Part shown: positions 18,209 to 27,115 of the stretch, piece by piece | How positions within the stretch are numbered: position 1 is the stretch's first letter | Layout: the number at the start of each line of letters is the position of its first letter | Assembly: GCF_025215495.1 (NCBI RefSeq) | Contig: NZ_CP104302.1 | Span: 1,178,001-1,242,000, forward strand | Origin: Mycolicibacterium brumae | GTDB lineage: Bacteria > Actinomycetota > Actinomycetes > Mycobacteriales > Mycobacteriaceae | Direction: 5' to 3' | Length of the DNA: 64,000 bases | Made by a program: the position numbers and the translations under genes | The notes under the pieces: model-generated | Told to the model about the DNA's origin: nothing | Database searches by the model: none | The model's input: the letters and a program-made list of their open reading frames with translations, nothing else

Positions 18209-19762
18209 ATGACGGCACTCAACGATGCGGAGCAGGCAATGCCGATCTCCCATTCCGGCCGCCGGGGTCAGGAAGATCAGGCCCCCGAGCAGACCGGTCA
18301 GCGCCCCGACTTCTCCTGGAAGTTCATCTCCGCGGTCGTCGCGATCGGCGGTATGCAGCTGCTGGCGACCATGGACAGCACCATCGCCATCGTCGCGCTG
18401 CCGAAGATCCAGGACGAACTGGGGCTGTCCGACGCCGGCCGCAGCTGGGTCATCACCGCCTACGTGCTGACCTTCGGCGGTCTGATGCTGCTCGGTGGGC
18501 GCCTCGGCGACACCATCGGCCGCAAGCGGACCTTCATCGTCGGCGTCGCGTTGTTCACCATCGCGTCCATCCTGTGTGGCGTCGCCTGGAACGAGGCCAC
18601 TCTGGTCATCGCCCGGCTGTTGCAGGGCGTCGGCGCGGCCATCGCCTCACCGACCGGCCTGGCGCTGGTCGCCACCACCTTCCCCAAGGGGCCCGCGCGC
18701 AACGCCGCGACGGCGGTGTTCGCCGCGATGACCGGCATCGGCTCGGTGATGGGCCTGGTCGTCGGCGGCGCCCTGGTCGAGGTGAACTGGCGGTTCGCCT
18801 TCCTGATCAACGTGCCGATCGGCATCGCCATGATCTACATGGCCCGCAACTCGCTGACCGAGACCCAGCGCGAGCCGATGAAGCTGGACGCGGCCGGCGC
18901 GCTGCTGGCCACCTTGGCCTGCACCGCCGCGGTGTTCGGGTTCTCCAACGGCCCGGAGAACGGCTGGCTCACCTCGACCACCCTGATCTCCGGAGCCGCC
19001 GCCGTCGTGCTGTTCGGCGCGTTCTTCCTGGTGGAACGCCGGGCGGAGAACCCGGTGGTGCCGTTCACGCTGTTCCGCGACCGCAACCGGCTGGCCACCT
19101 TCACCGCCATCTTCCTGGCCGGCGGCGTGATGTTCACGCTGACCGTGCTGATCGGCCTGTACGTGCAGGACATCATGGGCTACTCGCCGCTGCGGGCGGG
19201 CATCGGCTTCATCCCGTTCGTGATCGCCCTGGGCGTCGGCCTGGGCGTCGCCTCCCAGCTGGTGAACTACTTCTCGCCGCGGGTGCTGGTGATCGGCGGC
19301 GGCGTGCTGGTGCTCGGCGCCATGATCTACGGCTCGACGCTGTACGCGACCATCCCGTACTTCCCGAACCTGGTCATCCCGATCACCGTCGGCGGCTTCG
19401 GCATCGGCCTGATCGTGGTCCCGCTGACGGTGTCGGCCATCGCCGGCGTCGGCTTCGACGAGATCGGCCCGGTGTCGGCCATCGCGCTGATGCTGCAGAG
19501 CCTCGGCGGCCCGGTCGTGCTGGCGGTCATCCAGGCCGTCATCACCTCCCGCACCCTGTACCTGGGCGGCACCACCGGCCCGGTCCGCGATATGAACGAC
19601 GCGCAGTTGCACGCCCTGGACCAGGGCTACACCTACGGCCTGCTGTGGGTCGCCGCGGTGGCGATCCTGGTGGGCGCGGCGTCGCTGTTCATCCGCTACT
19701 CCGCCAAGGAAGTCGCGCACGCCCAGGAAGTCAAGGAAGCGTTCGACGCGGGCGACATCTGA
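18209..19762 (+). CDS. efpA: MFS drug efflux transporter EfpA (DHA2/QacA type)
   Basis: 517 residues with about 14 hydrophobic segments after a 45-residue hydrophilic N-terminus. The family-2 motifs are visible: WVITAYVLTFGGLMLLGGRL (motifs D1/A), GDTIGRKRTF and LLQGVGAAIASPTGLAL (motif C-like). The position after cysG and before proS matches Rv2846c efpA. It exports drugs or lipids across the inner membrane by proton antiport. Only 22 bases separate it from cysG. They include TAATATTACTGTAGGG, which may contain its own -10. Confidence 0.94.
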   Translation: MTALNDAEQAMPISHSGRRGQEDQAPEQTGQRPDFSWKFISAVVAIGGMQLLATMDSTIAIVALPKIQDELGLSDAGRSWVITAYVLTFGGLMLLGGRLGDTIGRKRTFIVGVALFTIASILCGVAWNEATLVIARLLQGVGAAIASPTGLALVATTFPKGPARNAATAVFAAMTGIGSVMGLVVGGALVEVNWRFAFLINVPIGIAMIYMARNSLTETQREPMKLDAAGALLATLACTAAVFGFSNGPENGWLTSTTLISGAAAVVLFGAFFLVERRAENPVVPFTLFRDRNRLATFTAIFLAGGVMFTLTVLIGLYVQDIMGYSPLRAGIGFIPFVIALGVGLGVASQLVNYFSPRVLVIGGGVLVLGAMIYGSTLYATIPYFPNLVIPITVGGFGIGLIVVPLTVSAIAGVGFDEIGPVSAIALMLQSLGGPVVLAVIQAVITSRTLYLGGTTGPVRDMNDAQLHALDQGYTYGLLWVAAVAILVGAASLFIRYSAKEVAHAQEVKEAFDAGDI

Positions 19763-19782
19763 TCTTCACCTGGGAGCGTCGC

Positions 19783-19834
19783 AAGCCCCGTTCACAGCCA
19801 GCGCCGGTAATTTCTGCTGGTTGTGACGGGGCTT
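19783..19834 (+). terminator. Long imperfect stem-loop after efpA that includes the next start codon
   Basis: AAGCCCCGTTCACAGCCAGC (19783-19802) is nearly complementary to GCTGGTTGTGACGGGGCTT (19816-19834), giving a stem of about 18 pairs with one bulge and one mismatch. It could terminate efpA transcription. Its right arm contains the GTG start of the esterase gene (19823), so the fold would also hide that start. Confidence 0.5.
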
Positions 19835-21193
19835 CGGCAATTCCTGGGTGACCAGCACCTCGATCACGGCTGGTTGCCCACCGTGGTCGAGGCGCTCGCC
19901 CTGCTCATCGCCCTCGTCTCGCTCTGGCGATTCGGCCGGCGCTGGCCGCGCTGGCTTCCGGTGGCCGCCGCGGTGGCCGGGATCGTCGTCGCGGGGTCGG
20001 TGGCGTGGTATCTGCACGACGAGGGCATCACCGGGGACCCGGCCCCGGCCCGGCTGTGGTGGTGGCTGGCCGTCGGCGGATTCTGGCTGGTCGTCGCGGC
20101 GCTGGGCTGGCGTTGGGCGGGCTGGCGGGCCGGGGTGCTGTCCTGCGCGACGGCGCTGCTGTGCGTGCTCAGCATCGGGCTGACGGTCAACGCCTGGGTC
20201 GGCTACTTCCCGACCGTGCACAGCGCCTGGGCGCAGCTGACCGTCGCGCCGCTGCCCGGCCAGACCGACCGGATGACCGTCACCGCCATGCAGCTGTCCG
20301 GCGAACGCCCCGAGCACGGTGTGGTGGTGCCGGTGACGACCACCGCCGAGATCTCCGGGTTCGGCCACCGCACCGAGCTGGTGTACCTGCCGCCGGCCTG
20401 GTTCGCGACCAACCCGCCGCCGGAGCTGCCGGTGGTGATGATGCTCGGCTCCCAACTCAACCTGCCCTCGGACTGGCTGCGCGCCGGCAATGCGTCGAAC
20501 ATCATCGAGAACTTCGCCACCGCCCACCGTGGGATGTCCCCGATCTTCGTCTTCCCGGACGCCACCGGGGCGTTCGACAACGACACCGAATGCGTCGACG
20601 GGCCCCGCGGCAACGCCTCGACCCACCTGACCGAGGAGGTGGTCCCGTTCGTCATCTCCGACTTCGGGGCCAGCGCCGACCCGCGGCAGTGGGGGATCGT
20701 CGGCTGGTCGATGGGCGGCACCTGTGCGGCGCACCTGGCCACCCGACGGCCGGACCTGTTCGGCTCGATCGTCGACATCGCCGGGGACCTGCGCCCCAAC
20801 GCCGGCACCCCGGAACAGACCCTGGACCGGCTGTTCGGCGGTGATGAGGCGCGCCGGGCGCAATTCGACCCGGCCACCGTGATCCGCGCCCACGGCCGGT
20901 ACGCCGACCTGGCGGCGGTGTTCGTGGTGCCCGGGGACCCGGCCCGCCGCCGCGACGCCCTGGACAACCCGGAGGGCCAGGACGTCGCCGCGGACACGCT
21001 GTGCCGGCTGGGAATGACGCACGGCATCGACTGCTCGGTGCAGGTCATTCCCGGCAAGCACGACTGGACGTTCGCAGGGGCGGGCTTCGACCGGGCGCTG
21101 CCCTGGTTGGCCGGCCGGCTCGGCACACCCGGGCTGCCCGAGGTGGCCCCGCCGGGGACGGCGCCGCAGCCGCAGGACACCCCGTCGGGGTGA
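19823..21193 (+). CDS. Membrane-anchored alpha/beta-hydrolase esterase (esterase D / antigen-85-like)
   Basis: 456 residues from the GTG at 19823. The first about 130 residues hold four hydrophobic membrane segments. The remaining part, predicted to face outside, is an esterase of the antigen 85 / esterase D superfamily. The nucleophile is in GIVGWSMGGTCAAHLA. An acidic residue in the region of VPGDPARRRDAL and a histidine in PGKHDWTFAGAGF complete the probable catalytic triad. Such TM-plus-esterase proteins are common in mycobacteria. The substrate is unknown, but mycolyl or acyl esters are likely by family. It is 15 bases upstream of proS. Confidence 0.85.
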   Translation: MTGLRQFLGDQHLDHGWLPTVVEALALLIALVSLWRFGRRWPRWLPVAAAVAGIVVAGSVAWYLHDEGITGDPAPARLWWWLAVGGFWLVVAALGWRWAGWRAGVLSCATALLCVLSIGLTVNAWVGYFPTVHSAWAQLTVAPLPGQTDRMTVTAMQLSGERPEHGVVVPVTTTAEISGFGHRTELVYLPPAWFATNPPPELPVVMMLGSQLNLPSDWLRAGNASNIIENFATAHRGMSPIFVFPDATGAFDNDTECVDGPRGNASTHLTEEVVPFVISDFGASADPRQWGIVGWSMGGTCAAHLATRRPDLFGSIVDIAGDLRPNAGTPEQTLDRLFGGDEARRAQFDPATVIRAHGRYADLAAVFVVPGDPARRRDALDNPEGQDVAADTLCRLGMTHGIDCSVQVIPGKHDWTFAGAGFDRALPWLAGRLGTPGLPEVAPPGTAPQPQDTPSG

Positions 21194-21208
21194 GTAGGCT
21201 GATCCGTT

Positions 21209-22969
21209 GTGATCACCCGCATGTCGGAGCTGTTTCTGCGCACGCTCCGGGACGACCCCGCCGACGCCGAAGTTCCCAGCCACAAGCTGCTGATCCGGGC
21301 GGGCTACGTCCGGCCGATCGCCCCCGGGCTGTACAGCTGGCTGCCGCTGGGTCTGAAGGTGCTGCGCAAGATCGAGAACGTCGTGCGCGAGGAGATGGAC
21401 GCCATCGGCGCGCAGGAGATCCTGTTCCCGGCGCTGCTGCCGCGCGAACCCTATGAGCAGACCAACCGCTGGACCGAGTACGGCGACAACCTGTTCCGGC
21501 TGGCCGACCGCCGCGGCAACGACATGCTGCTCGGCCCCACCCACGAGGAGCTGTTCGCGCTCACGGTGAAGGGGGAGTACAGCTCCTACAAGGATCTGCC
21601 GGTGATCCTGTACCAGGTGCAGACCAAGTACCGCGACGAGGCACGTCCGCGCGCGGGCATCCTGCGCGGCCGCGAGTTCATCATGAAGGACTCCTACTCC
21701 TTCGACCTCGACGACGCCGGCCTGGAGCGGTCCTATCTGGCGCACCGCGGCGCGTACCAGAAGATGTTCGACCGGCTCGGGCTGCGCTACGTGATCGTCT
21801 CGGCCACCTCCGGGGCGATGGGCGGCAGCGCGTCCGAGGAGTTCCTCGCCGAGAGCGAGGTCGGCGAGGACACCTTCGTGCGCTGCCTGGAGTCCGGGTA
21901 CGCCGCCAACGTGGAGGCCGTGCAGACGCCCGCGCCGCCGGCGTTGGGCGACGAGGAGATCGCCGGCCTGCCGGAGGCCGTCGTGCACGACACCCCGGCC
22001 ACCGAGACCATCGCCACCCTGGTGTCATGGGCCAACGACGCCGGCGTGTTCGGCGACCGGCAGGTCACCGCCGCCGACACCCTGAAGAATGTGCTGCTCA
22101 AGGTCCGCGCGCCGGGCGGTGACTGGGAGCTGCTGGCGATCGGGCTGCCCGGTGATCGGGAGGTGGACGCCAAGCGGCTGGAGGCGGCGCTGGAGCCGGC
22201 CGAGTTCGCCATGCTGGAGGCCGCCGACTTCGCCAAGCACCCGTTCCTGGTGAAGGGCTACATCGGCCCGAAGGCGCTGCGCGACAACGAGGTCCGCTAC
22301 CTGCTGGATCCGCGGATCGTGGCCGGGACGGCCTGGATCACCGGCGCCGACGCGCCCGGGCGGCACGTGGTGGGCCTGGTCGCCGGCCGCGACTTCGTCG
22401 GCGACGGCGTCATCGACGTGGCCGAGGTCCGCGAGGGTGATCCGTCCCCGGACGGCGCCGGGACGCTGGTCAGCGCCCGCGGCATCGAGATCGGGCACAT
22501 CTTCCAGCTGGGCCGCAAGTACACCGACACCTTCGGCGTGGACGTGCTGGGGGAGAACGGCAAGCCGGTGCGGCTGACCATGGGCTCCTACGGGGTCGGC
22601 GTGTCGCGGCTGGTCGCGGTGATCGCCGAGCAGTGCCACGACGAGCTGGGCCTGCGTTGGCCGTCGGTGGTGTCGCCCTTCGACGCGCACCTGGTGATCG
22701 CCAACAAGGACGCCGACGCCCGCGCCGGCGCGCTGGCGCTGGCCGACGAACTCGACGCCCGCGGCCTGGACGTGCTGCTGGACGACCGCACCTCCTCGCC
22801 GGGGGTGAAGTTCAAGGACGCCGAGCTGCTCGGGGTGCCGTGGATCGTGGTGGTGGGCCGCGGCTGGGCCGACGGCACGATGGAACTGCGTAACCGGTTC
22901 ACCGGCGAGACCCGCCAGATCGCGGTGGGCGCGGGCGCGGCCGGGGAGATCGCCGCAGCGCTGGGATAG
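21209..22969 (+). CDS. proS: Prolyl-tRNA synthetase ProS
   Basis: 586 residues, bacterial-type class IIa enzyme with an editing insertion. Motif 1 is near [24 protein letters not shown], motif 2 is in [25 protein letters not shown], and motif 3 is in [18 protein letters not shown]. The INS editing domain occupies about residues 220-400. The C-terminal anticodon-binding domain follows (HLVIANKD onward). It charges tRNA-Pro. It starts at a GTG. The position matches Rv2845c. Confidence 0.97.
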   Translation: MITRMSELFLRTLRDDPADAEVPSHKLLIRAGYVRPIAPGLYSWLPLGLKVLRKIENVVREEMDAIGAQEILFPALLPREPYEQTNRWTEYGDNLFRLADRRGNDMLLGPTHEELFALTVKGEYSSYKDLPVILYQVQTKYRDEARPRAGILRGREFIMKDSYSFDLDDAGLERSYLAHRGAYQKMFDRLGLRYVIVSATSGAMGGSASEEFLAESEVGEDTFVRCLESGYAANVEAVQTPAPPALGDEEIAGLPEAVVHDTPATETIATLVSWANDAGVFGDRQVTAADTLKNVLLKVRAPGGDWELLAIGLPGDREVDAKRLEAALEPAEFAMLEAADFAKHPFLVKGYIGPKALRDNEVRYLLDPRIVAGTAWITGADAPGRHVVGLVAGRDFVGDGVIDVAEVREGDPSPDGAGTLVSARGIEIGHIFQLGRKYTDTFGVDVLGENGKPVRLTMGSYGVGVSRLVAVIAEQCHDELGLRWPSVVSPFDAHLVIANKDADARAGALALADELDARGLDVLLDDRTSSPGVKFKDAELLGVPWIVVVGRGWADGTMELRNRFTGETRQIAVGAGAAGEIAAALG

Positions 22970-22975
22970 TCGAGC

Positions 22976-23845
22976 TCAGCCGCGGGCTGCGGCGGTCGAT
23001 CGATGCTTGACCAGCCGGGGCAGCACGCCCTGGCTGGGGCTGAAGAGGTAGGCCAGCGCGAAGGCGACGCCGTTGACCAGCACCACCATCGCGCCGGTGG
23101 CGGTGTCCAGGTAGTAGCTCAGATACAGCCCGGTCAGCCCGCACACCGTCGCCAGGGCGGGCGCGATCAGCAGCATCCGGGAGAACCGGTTGGTCAGCAG
23201 GTACGCGGTGGCTCCCGGGGTGATCAACAGCGCCACCACCAGCACCACGCCGACGGCCTGCAGCGCGACCACCGCGGTCAGCGCCAGCAGCCCGAGCAGC
23301 GTCGCGCCCAGCACCCGCGGGTTCAGCCCGATCGCGTGCGCGTGGCTGGCGTCGAACGCGTACAGGGTGAAGTCGCGGCGCTTGACGATCAGCACCGTGA
23401 ACACCAGCGCGCCGAGCACCGCGACCTGCGCCAGATCGGCGCGGGAGACCCCCAGCAGGTTGCCGAAGATGATGTGGTTCAAGTCGATCTGGCTGGGGGT
23501 GATCGAGATGAGCACCAGGCCGAGGGCGAACATGGTGGTGAACACCACGCCGATGGCGGCATCCTCCTTGGTGCGGCTGGTGTTGCGCACCAGCCCGATC
23601 AGCGCGACGGCGGCGAACCCGAAGATCACCGCGCCGACCGCGAACGGCGCCCCGGCGATATAGGCCAGCACCACCCCGGGCAGCACCGCGTGGCTGACCG
23701 CGTCGCCCATCAGCGACCAGCCGATCAGCACCAGCCAGCAGGACAGCGTCGCGCACACCACCGACGCGATCAGCGTGGTGGCCACCGCGCGGACCATGAA
23801 CTCCATCCGCAGCGGCTCGACCAGGAACTCCCACAGCGCCGTCAT
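22976..23845 (-). CDS. Metal-ion ABC transporter permease (Mn/Zn, ABC-3 family)
   Basis: 289 residues with 8-9 hydrophobic helices, ABC-3 family (MntB/ZnuB/SitC type). The ATG at 23845 overlaps the ATPase stop (ATGA). Family features include SLMGDAVSHAVLPGVVLAYI near the N-terminus and DASHAHAIGLNPRVLG in the middle, the latter facing the ATPase. Last gene of the importer operon, ending 6 bases from the convergent proS stop. Confidence 0.92.
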   Translation of the reverse strand: MTALWEFLVEPLRMEFMVRAVATTLIASVVCATLSCWLVLIGWSLMGDAVSHAVLPGVVLAYIAGAPFAVGAVIFGFAAVALIGLVRNTSRTKEDAAIGVVFTTMFALGLVLISITPSQIDLNHIIFGNLLGVSRADLAQVAVLGALVFTVLIVKRRDFTLYAFDASHAHAIGLNPRVLGATLLGLLALTAVVALQAVGVVLVVALLITPGATAYLLTNRFSRMLLIAPALATVCGLTGLYLSYYLDTATGAMVVLVNGVAFALAYLFSPSQGVLPRLVKHRSTAAARG

Positions 23846-24588
23846 CGGGCGCCCCGTCCGTCGTCGAGCACGTCGAGGCCGAACGCGCGGGCCAGATTCG
23901 CCGGCTGCAGCACGGTCGCCGGGTCGTCGTGCATCAGCACGGTGCGCATCAACAGCACCGCCTCGTCGGCGAGGTCCGGCAGCGCGTGCAGGTCGTGGGT
24001 GGACACCAGCACGCTGGCCCCGTCGTCGGCGAGGCGCCGCAACAGCCGGCTGATGGTGGCCTCGCTGCGCTTGTCGACCCCGGCGAACGGCTCGTCGAGC
24101 AGCAGCAGGTCCGCGCCTTGGGCGATGCAGCGGGCCAAAAACGCGCGCTTGCGCTGCCCGCCGGACAGCTGCCCGATCTGACGGTGCTGAAAGTCGGTCA
24201 GCTCGACCTGCTCGATGGCCTGGTCGACGGCGTCGCGGTCGGCGGCCCGGGGCCGCCGGGTGGGGCCCATGTGCCCGTAACGGCCGGTCATCACCACCTC
24301 GCGGACCGACACCGGGAACGCCCAGTCGACGTTCTCGCTCTGCGGCATATAGCCGACGGCGCCGCGCCGGCGCGCCGCGCGCGGGTCGCCGCCGTAGATG
24401 CGCACCGAGCCGCGATCCGGGCGCACCACGCCCATGATGGTCTTCAGCAGGGTGGACTTCCCGGAGCCGTTCATGCCGATCAGCCCGCACACCCGACCGC
24501 GGCCCAACTTCAGGCTGGCGTCGGACAGAGCCAGCACCGGTCCGTACCGGACGGTGACCGAATCCACTTGCAGCGCAGGGGTGTTCAC
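23842..24588 (-). CDS. Metal-ion ABC transporter ATP-binding protein
   Basis: 248 residues from a GTG at 24588 that overlaps the stop of the binding-protein gene. Walker A is GMNGSGKSTLLKTIMG, the Q-loop is in GYMPQSENVDW, the ABC signature is LSGGQRKRAFLARC, Walker B is LLLLDEPFAGVD and the switch histidine is in VSTHDLHAL. It is closest in style to MntA/SitB ATPases of manganese importers. It energises uptake together with the permease. Confidence 0.94.
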   Translation of the reverse strand: MNTPALQVDSVTVRYGPVLALSDASLKLGRGRVCGLIGMNGSGKSTLLKTIMGVVRPDRGSVRIYGGDPRAARRRGAVGYMPQSENVDWAFPVSVREVVMTGRYGHMGPTRRPRAADRDAVDQAIEQVELTDFQHRQIGQLSGGQRKRAFLARCIAQGADLLLLDEPFAGVDKRSEATISRLLRRLADDGASVLVSTHDLHALPDLADEAVLLMRTVLMHDDPATVLQPANLARAFGLDVLDDGRGAR

Positions 24589-25502
24589 GGCCGGTCGCCG
24601 CCGGTCAGTCCCGCCACGATGGTGTTGACGTCGTGGGTGATCAGATCCAGGTAGGTGGGCACGGGCCCGTCGTAGCCGGAGAGTGAGTCGACGTAGAGGG
24701 TGCCGCCGAACTGCGCGCCGGTCGCCTCGACCACACGCTGCATCGCGGCGTCGGAGACCGTCGATTCGCAGAACACCGCGGGCACGTCGTTGGCTTTGAC
24801 GAAGTCGATGACGGCGGCGATCTGCTGCGGCTTGGCCTGCTGCTCGGCGTTGACCGGCCACAGGTACTGCTCGGTGAGCCCACCGTCGCGGGCCAGATAG
24901 GAGAACGCGCCCTCGCAGCTGACCAGGGCGCGCTGGTTCTCCGGGAGCGCGGCCAGCGCGGTGGTGAGGGTGTCGTTGACCTGCTGAAGCTTCCCGCGGT
25001 AGGCGGCGGCGTTGGCGCGGTAGTCCGCCGCGCGGTCGGGGTCCAGCTCGGCGAACGCGTCGGCGATATTGTCGGCGTAGATCTGCGCGTTCAGCGGGGA
25101 CATCCAGGCGTGCGGGTTCGGGTGCTCGCTGCCGGCGATCAGCAGCGGATCCACCCCGTCGCTGACCACCGCGTGCGGCACGTCGATGCCGTCGACGAAC
25201 TTGTCGAACCAGGCCTCCAGGTTCAGGCCGTTGTCCAGGATCAGCGCCGCGCCGGCGGCCCGGCGGATGTCGCCGGGGGTCGGCTCGTAGCCGTGGATCT
25301 CCGCCCCCGGTTTGGTCAGCGACGCCACGTGCAGGTGGTCGCCGGCCACGTTGGCGGCGATGTCGGCCAGCACGGTGAACGTGGTCAGCACCGTCGGGCG
25401 TTCTTCGGCGTCGGTGTCCTCGGGGGCGCACGACGCCAGTGCCCCGGACACCGCGAGCGCGGCGATCGCGCAGGTCAGCCGCCGTCGCGTGCGTGCGAAC
25501 AT
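24585..25502 (-). CDS. Metal-ion ABC transporter substrate-binding lipoprotein (Mn/Zn type)
   Basis: 305 residues. The signal peptide ends in the lipobox LASC, so it is an extracytoplasmic lipoprotein of the cluster A-1 (TroA/PsaA/ZnuA) family. The metal ligands expected in this family are visible: His in AEIHGYEPTPGDI, His in NPHAWMSP, Glu in CESTVSD and Asp in YVDSLSG. There is no His-rich loop, which favours manganese over zinc, but that is an inference. It is first in the three-gene operon, with a palindrome 42 bases upstream of its start. Confidence 0.92.
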   Translation of the reverse strand: MFARTRRRLTCAIAALAVSGALASCAPEDTDAEERPTVLTTFTVLADIAANVAGDHLHVASLTKPGAEIHGYEPTPGDIRRAAGAALILDNGLNLEAWFDKFVDGIDVPHAVVSDGVDPLLIAGSEHPNPHAWMSPLNAQIYADNIADAFAELDPDRAADYRANAAAYRGKLQQVNDTLTTALAALPENQRALVSCEGAFSYLARDGGLTEQYLWPVNAEQQAKPQQIAAVIDFVKANDVPAVFCESTVSDAAMQRVVEATGAQFGGTLYVDSLSGYDGPVPTYLDLITHDVNTIVAGLTGGDRP

Positions 25503-25543
25503 TTCTACCTCCGCCCCGTTGTTGGCCGCAGCGAATCAAAAGA

Positions 25544-25557
25544 TTCGGTCGACCGAA
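25544..25557. promoter_or_regulatory. Candidate metalloregulator operator upstream of the metal importer
   Basis: TTCGGTCGACCGAA is a perfect 14-bp palindrome located 42 bases before the binding-protein start (25502), in the only intergenic space of the operon. A DtxR/MntR-type repressor is the likely ligand given the genes it precedes. That is inference. Confidence 0.5.
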
Positions 25558-25586
25558 AATAGTCCTCGGGAGGCGCTTCGGGCAAC

Positions 25587-27005
25587 TCAGCGCTGCGCCG
25601 AGAGTGGCGGATAGGGCAGGTCCGTGCTCAGGTCCGGATCCACCCGCACCGGCTGGCCCAGGTAGGGAAAGGCGCGCTGCGCGCAGGCCGGTCGTTGGCA
25701 GATCTTGCAGCCCGCGCCGATCGGAACCCGGGCCTCGGCGTCGGTCAGATCCACTCCGGCCGCGTACACCAGTCGCTCGGCGTGCGCGACATCGCAGCCC
25801 AGACCGATCGCGAAACTCTTCTGCGGCCCCAGGTAGCGGCTGGGCTCGGTGGTGGTGCTGCGCGCGATCCAGAAATAGCTGCGCTCGTCGGGCATCTGGG
25901 CCACCTGGGTGAGGAACGCCCCCGGCTGGGCGAACGCGCGGTGCACCACCCACAGCGGGCAGTTGCCGCCCACCCGGGAGAAATGGAATGCGGTGGCGGA
26001 CTGCCGCTTCGAGATGTTCCCGGCGCTGTCGGTGCGGACGAAGATGAACGGCACCCCGCGGGCGTCCGGACGCTGCAGGGTGGACAGCCGGTGGCAGATG
26101 GTCTCGAAGCCCACCTGGAAGCGGCGCGCCAGCGCGTCGATGTCGTAGCGCAGCGTCTCGGCGGCGTCCAGGAACTGGCGGTACGGCAGCAGCAGCGCGC
26201 CGGCGAAGTAGTTGGCCAGGCCGATCCGGGCCACCCCGCGGGCATCGGGGCTGAGCTGGTCGTCGCCGGCCAGGATCGCGGTGATCAGCTCGTCGTAGGC
26301 CAGCAACGCGATCTGGGTGGCCAGTTGGAAGGCGCGCTGGCCGGGCTGCAGCCAGCGGGCCAGCCGAACCGTGCGGCTCTGCGGGTCGAACACCCGCTTG
26401 GCATTGGGCGGCAAGGTGTCATCGAGGGCGGCGCGGATGCCGAATTGGTCATCGAGCAGCTCCACCAGCCGGGTGTCCAACTCGCCGACCTGCATCCGGT
26501 GCTCGGTGAACAGCGACTCCGCGGCCAGGTCCAGCTCGCCGATGTAGTTCTTCCGGTCGTAAAAGAAGTCCCGGACCTCCTCGAACGGCATGGGTTGCGA
26601 GCCGTCGGGGACGTGGCCGTGCGCCGCGCCGTGCAACGCCTCGAGCTCGGCGTTGGCGTCGTGCAGCCGTCGGTGCAGGCTCACCAGGGCCTGGCCCACC
26701 TCCGGCATCCGGGCCACCAGCTCCTCGATCTGGCCGGATGTCACCGCCGGGGCGTCGAGCACATCGCGCAGGTCGGCGACCAGCCGGGCGTCGGAGTCCG
26801 GGGCGAAATAGCCGGCCGGCAGGCCGAAGCGCTCGCTGAGCGAGAGCAGCACCGGCACGGTGATCGGGCGCTGGTCGTTCTCCAGCTGATTGACGTAGCT
26901 GGTGGAGAGATTCAGCGCGTGCGCCAGAGCGACCTGGGTCAGCCCCTGTTCCTCGCGCAGGCGCCGCAGCCGGGCGCCGGCGAATGTCTTCGCCACAATC
27001 CGCAC
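25587..27005 (-). CDS. prpR: PrpR/RamB-family regulator of the methylcitrate genes
   Basis: 472 residues. The N-terminal XRE helix-turn-helix (about 8-65) reads LRRLREEQGLTQVALAHALNLSTSYVNQLEN. The central part is the Sxy/ImmA-like DUF955 region (about 160-300) and the C-terminal DUF2083 domain ends with GAGCKICQRPACAQRAFPYLG, a cysteine cluster reported to hold an Fe-S cluster in PrpR. RamB and PrpR are paralogues. I call this PrpR because it is divergent from prpD by 110 bases, the arrangement of Rv1129c and Rv1130. It activates the methylcitrate genes in response to propionyl-CoA. Confidence 0.88.
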   Translation of the reverse strand: MRIVAKTFAGARLRRLREEQGLTQVALAHALNLSTSYVNQLENDQRPITVPVLLSLSERFGLPAGYFAPDSDARLVADLRDVLDAPAVTSGQIEELVARMPEVGQALVSLHRRLHDANAELEALHGAAHGHVPDGSQPMPFEEVRDFFYDRKNYIGELDLAAESLFTEHRMQVGELDTRLVELLDDQFGIRAALDDTLPPNAKRVFDPQSRTVRLARWLQPGQRAFQLATQIALLAYDELITAILAGDDQLSPDARGVARIGLANYFAGALLLPYRQFLDAAETLRYDIDALARRFQVGFETICHRLSTLQRPDARGVPFIFVRTDSAGNISKRQSATAFHFSRVGGNCPLWVVHRAFAQPGAFLTQVAQMPDERSYFWIARSTTTEPSRYLGPQKSFAIGLGCDVAHAERLVYAAGVDLTDAEARVPIGAGCKICQRPACAQRAFPYLGQPVRVDPDLSTDLPYPPLSAQR

Positions 27006-27019
27006 CTTACGCCCGGATG

Positions 27020-27039
27020 CTTACGCAAGGTTCGCAAAC
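27020..27039. promoter_or_regulatory. Candidate PrpR binding half-sites
   Basis: On the minus strand the stretch contains TTTGCGAA followed by CTTGCGTAA, two adjacent near-copies of the TTTGCAAA-type box known for RamB/PrpR regulators. They lie just upstream of the prpR start, between prpR and prpD, so they could serve both genes. Confidence 0.45.
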
Positions 27040-27102
27040 ACTGGCGGAAATGGACACAAAAATACGCATTTACCGGGGGTTTCGGTTGATCTGAGCGCTG
27101 CG

Positions 27103-27108
27103 TACGGT
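27103..27108 (+). promoter_or_regulatory. Probable -10 element for leaderless prpD
   Basis: TACGGT is followed by exactly seven bases and then the ATG at 27116, with no Shine-Dalgarno sequence. This is the usual geometry of a mycobacterial leaderless transcript. Confidence 0.5.
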
Positions 27109-27115
27109 GCGAATT

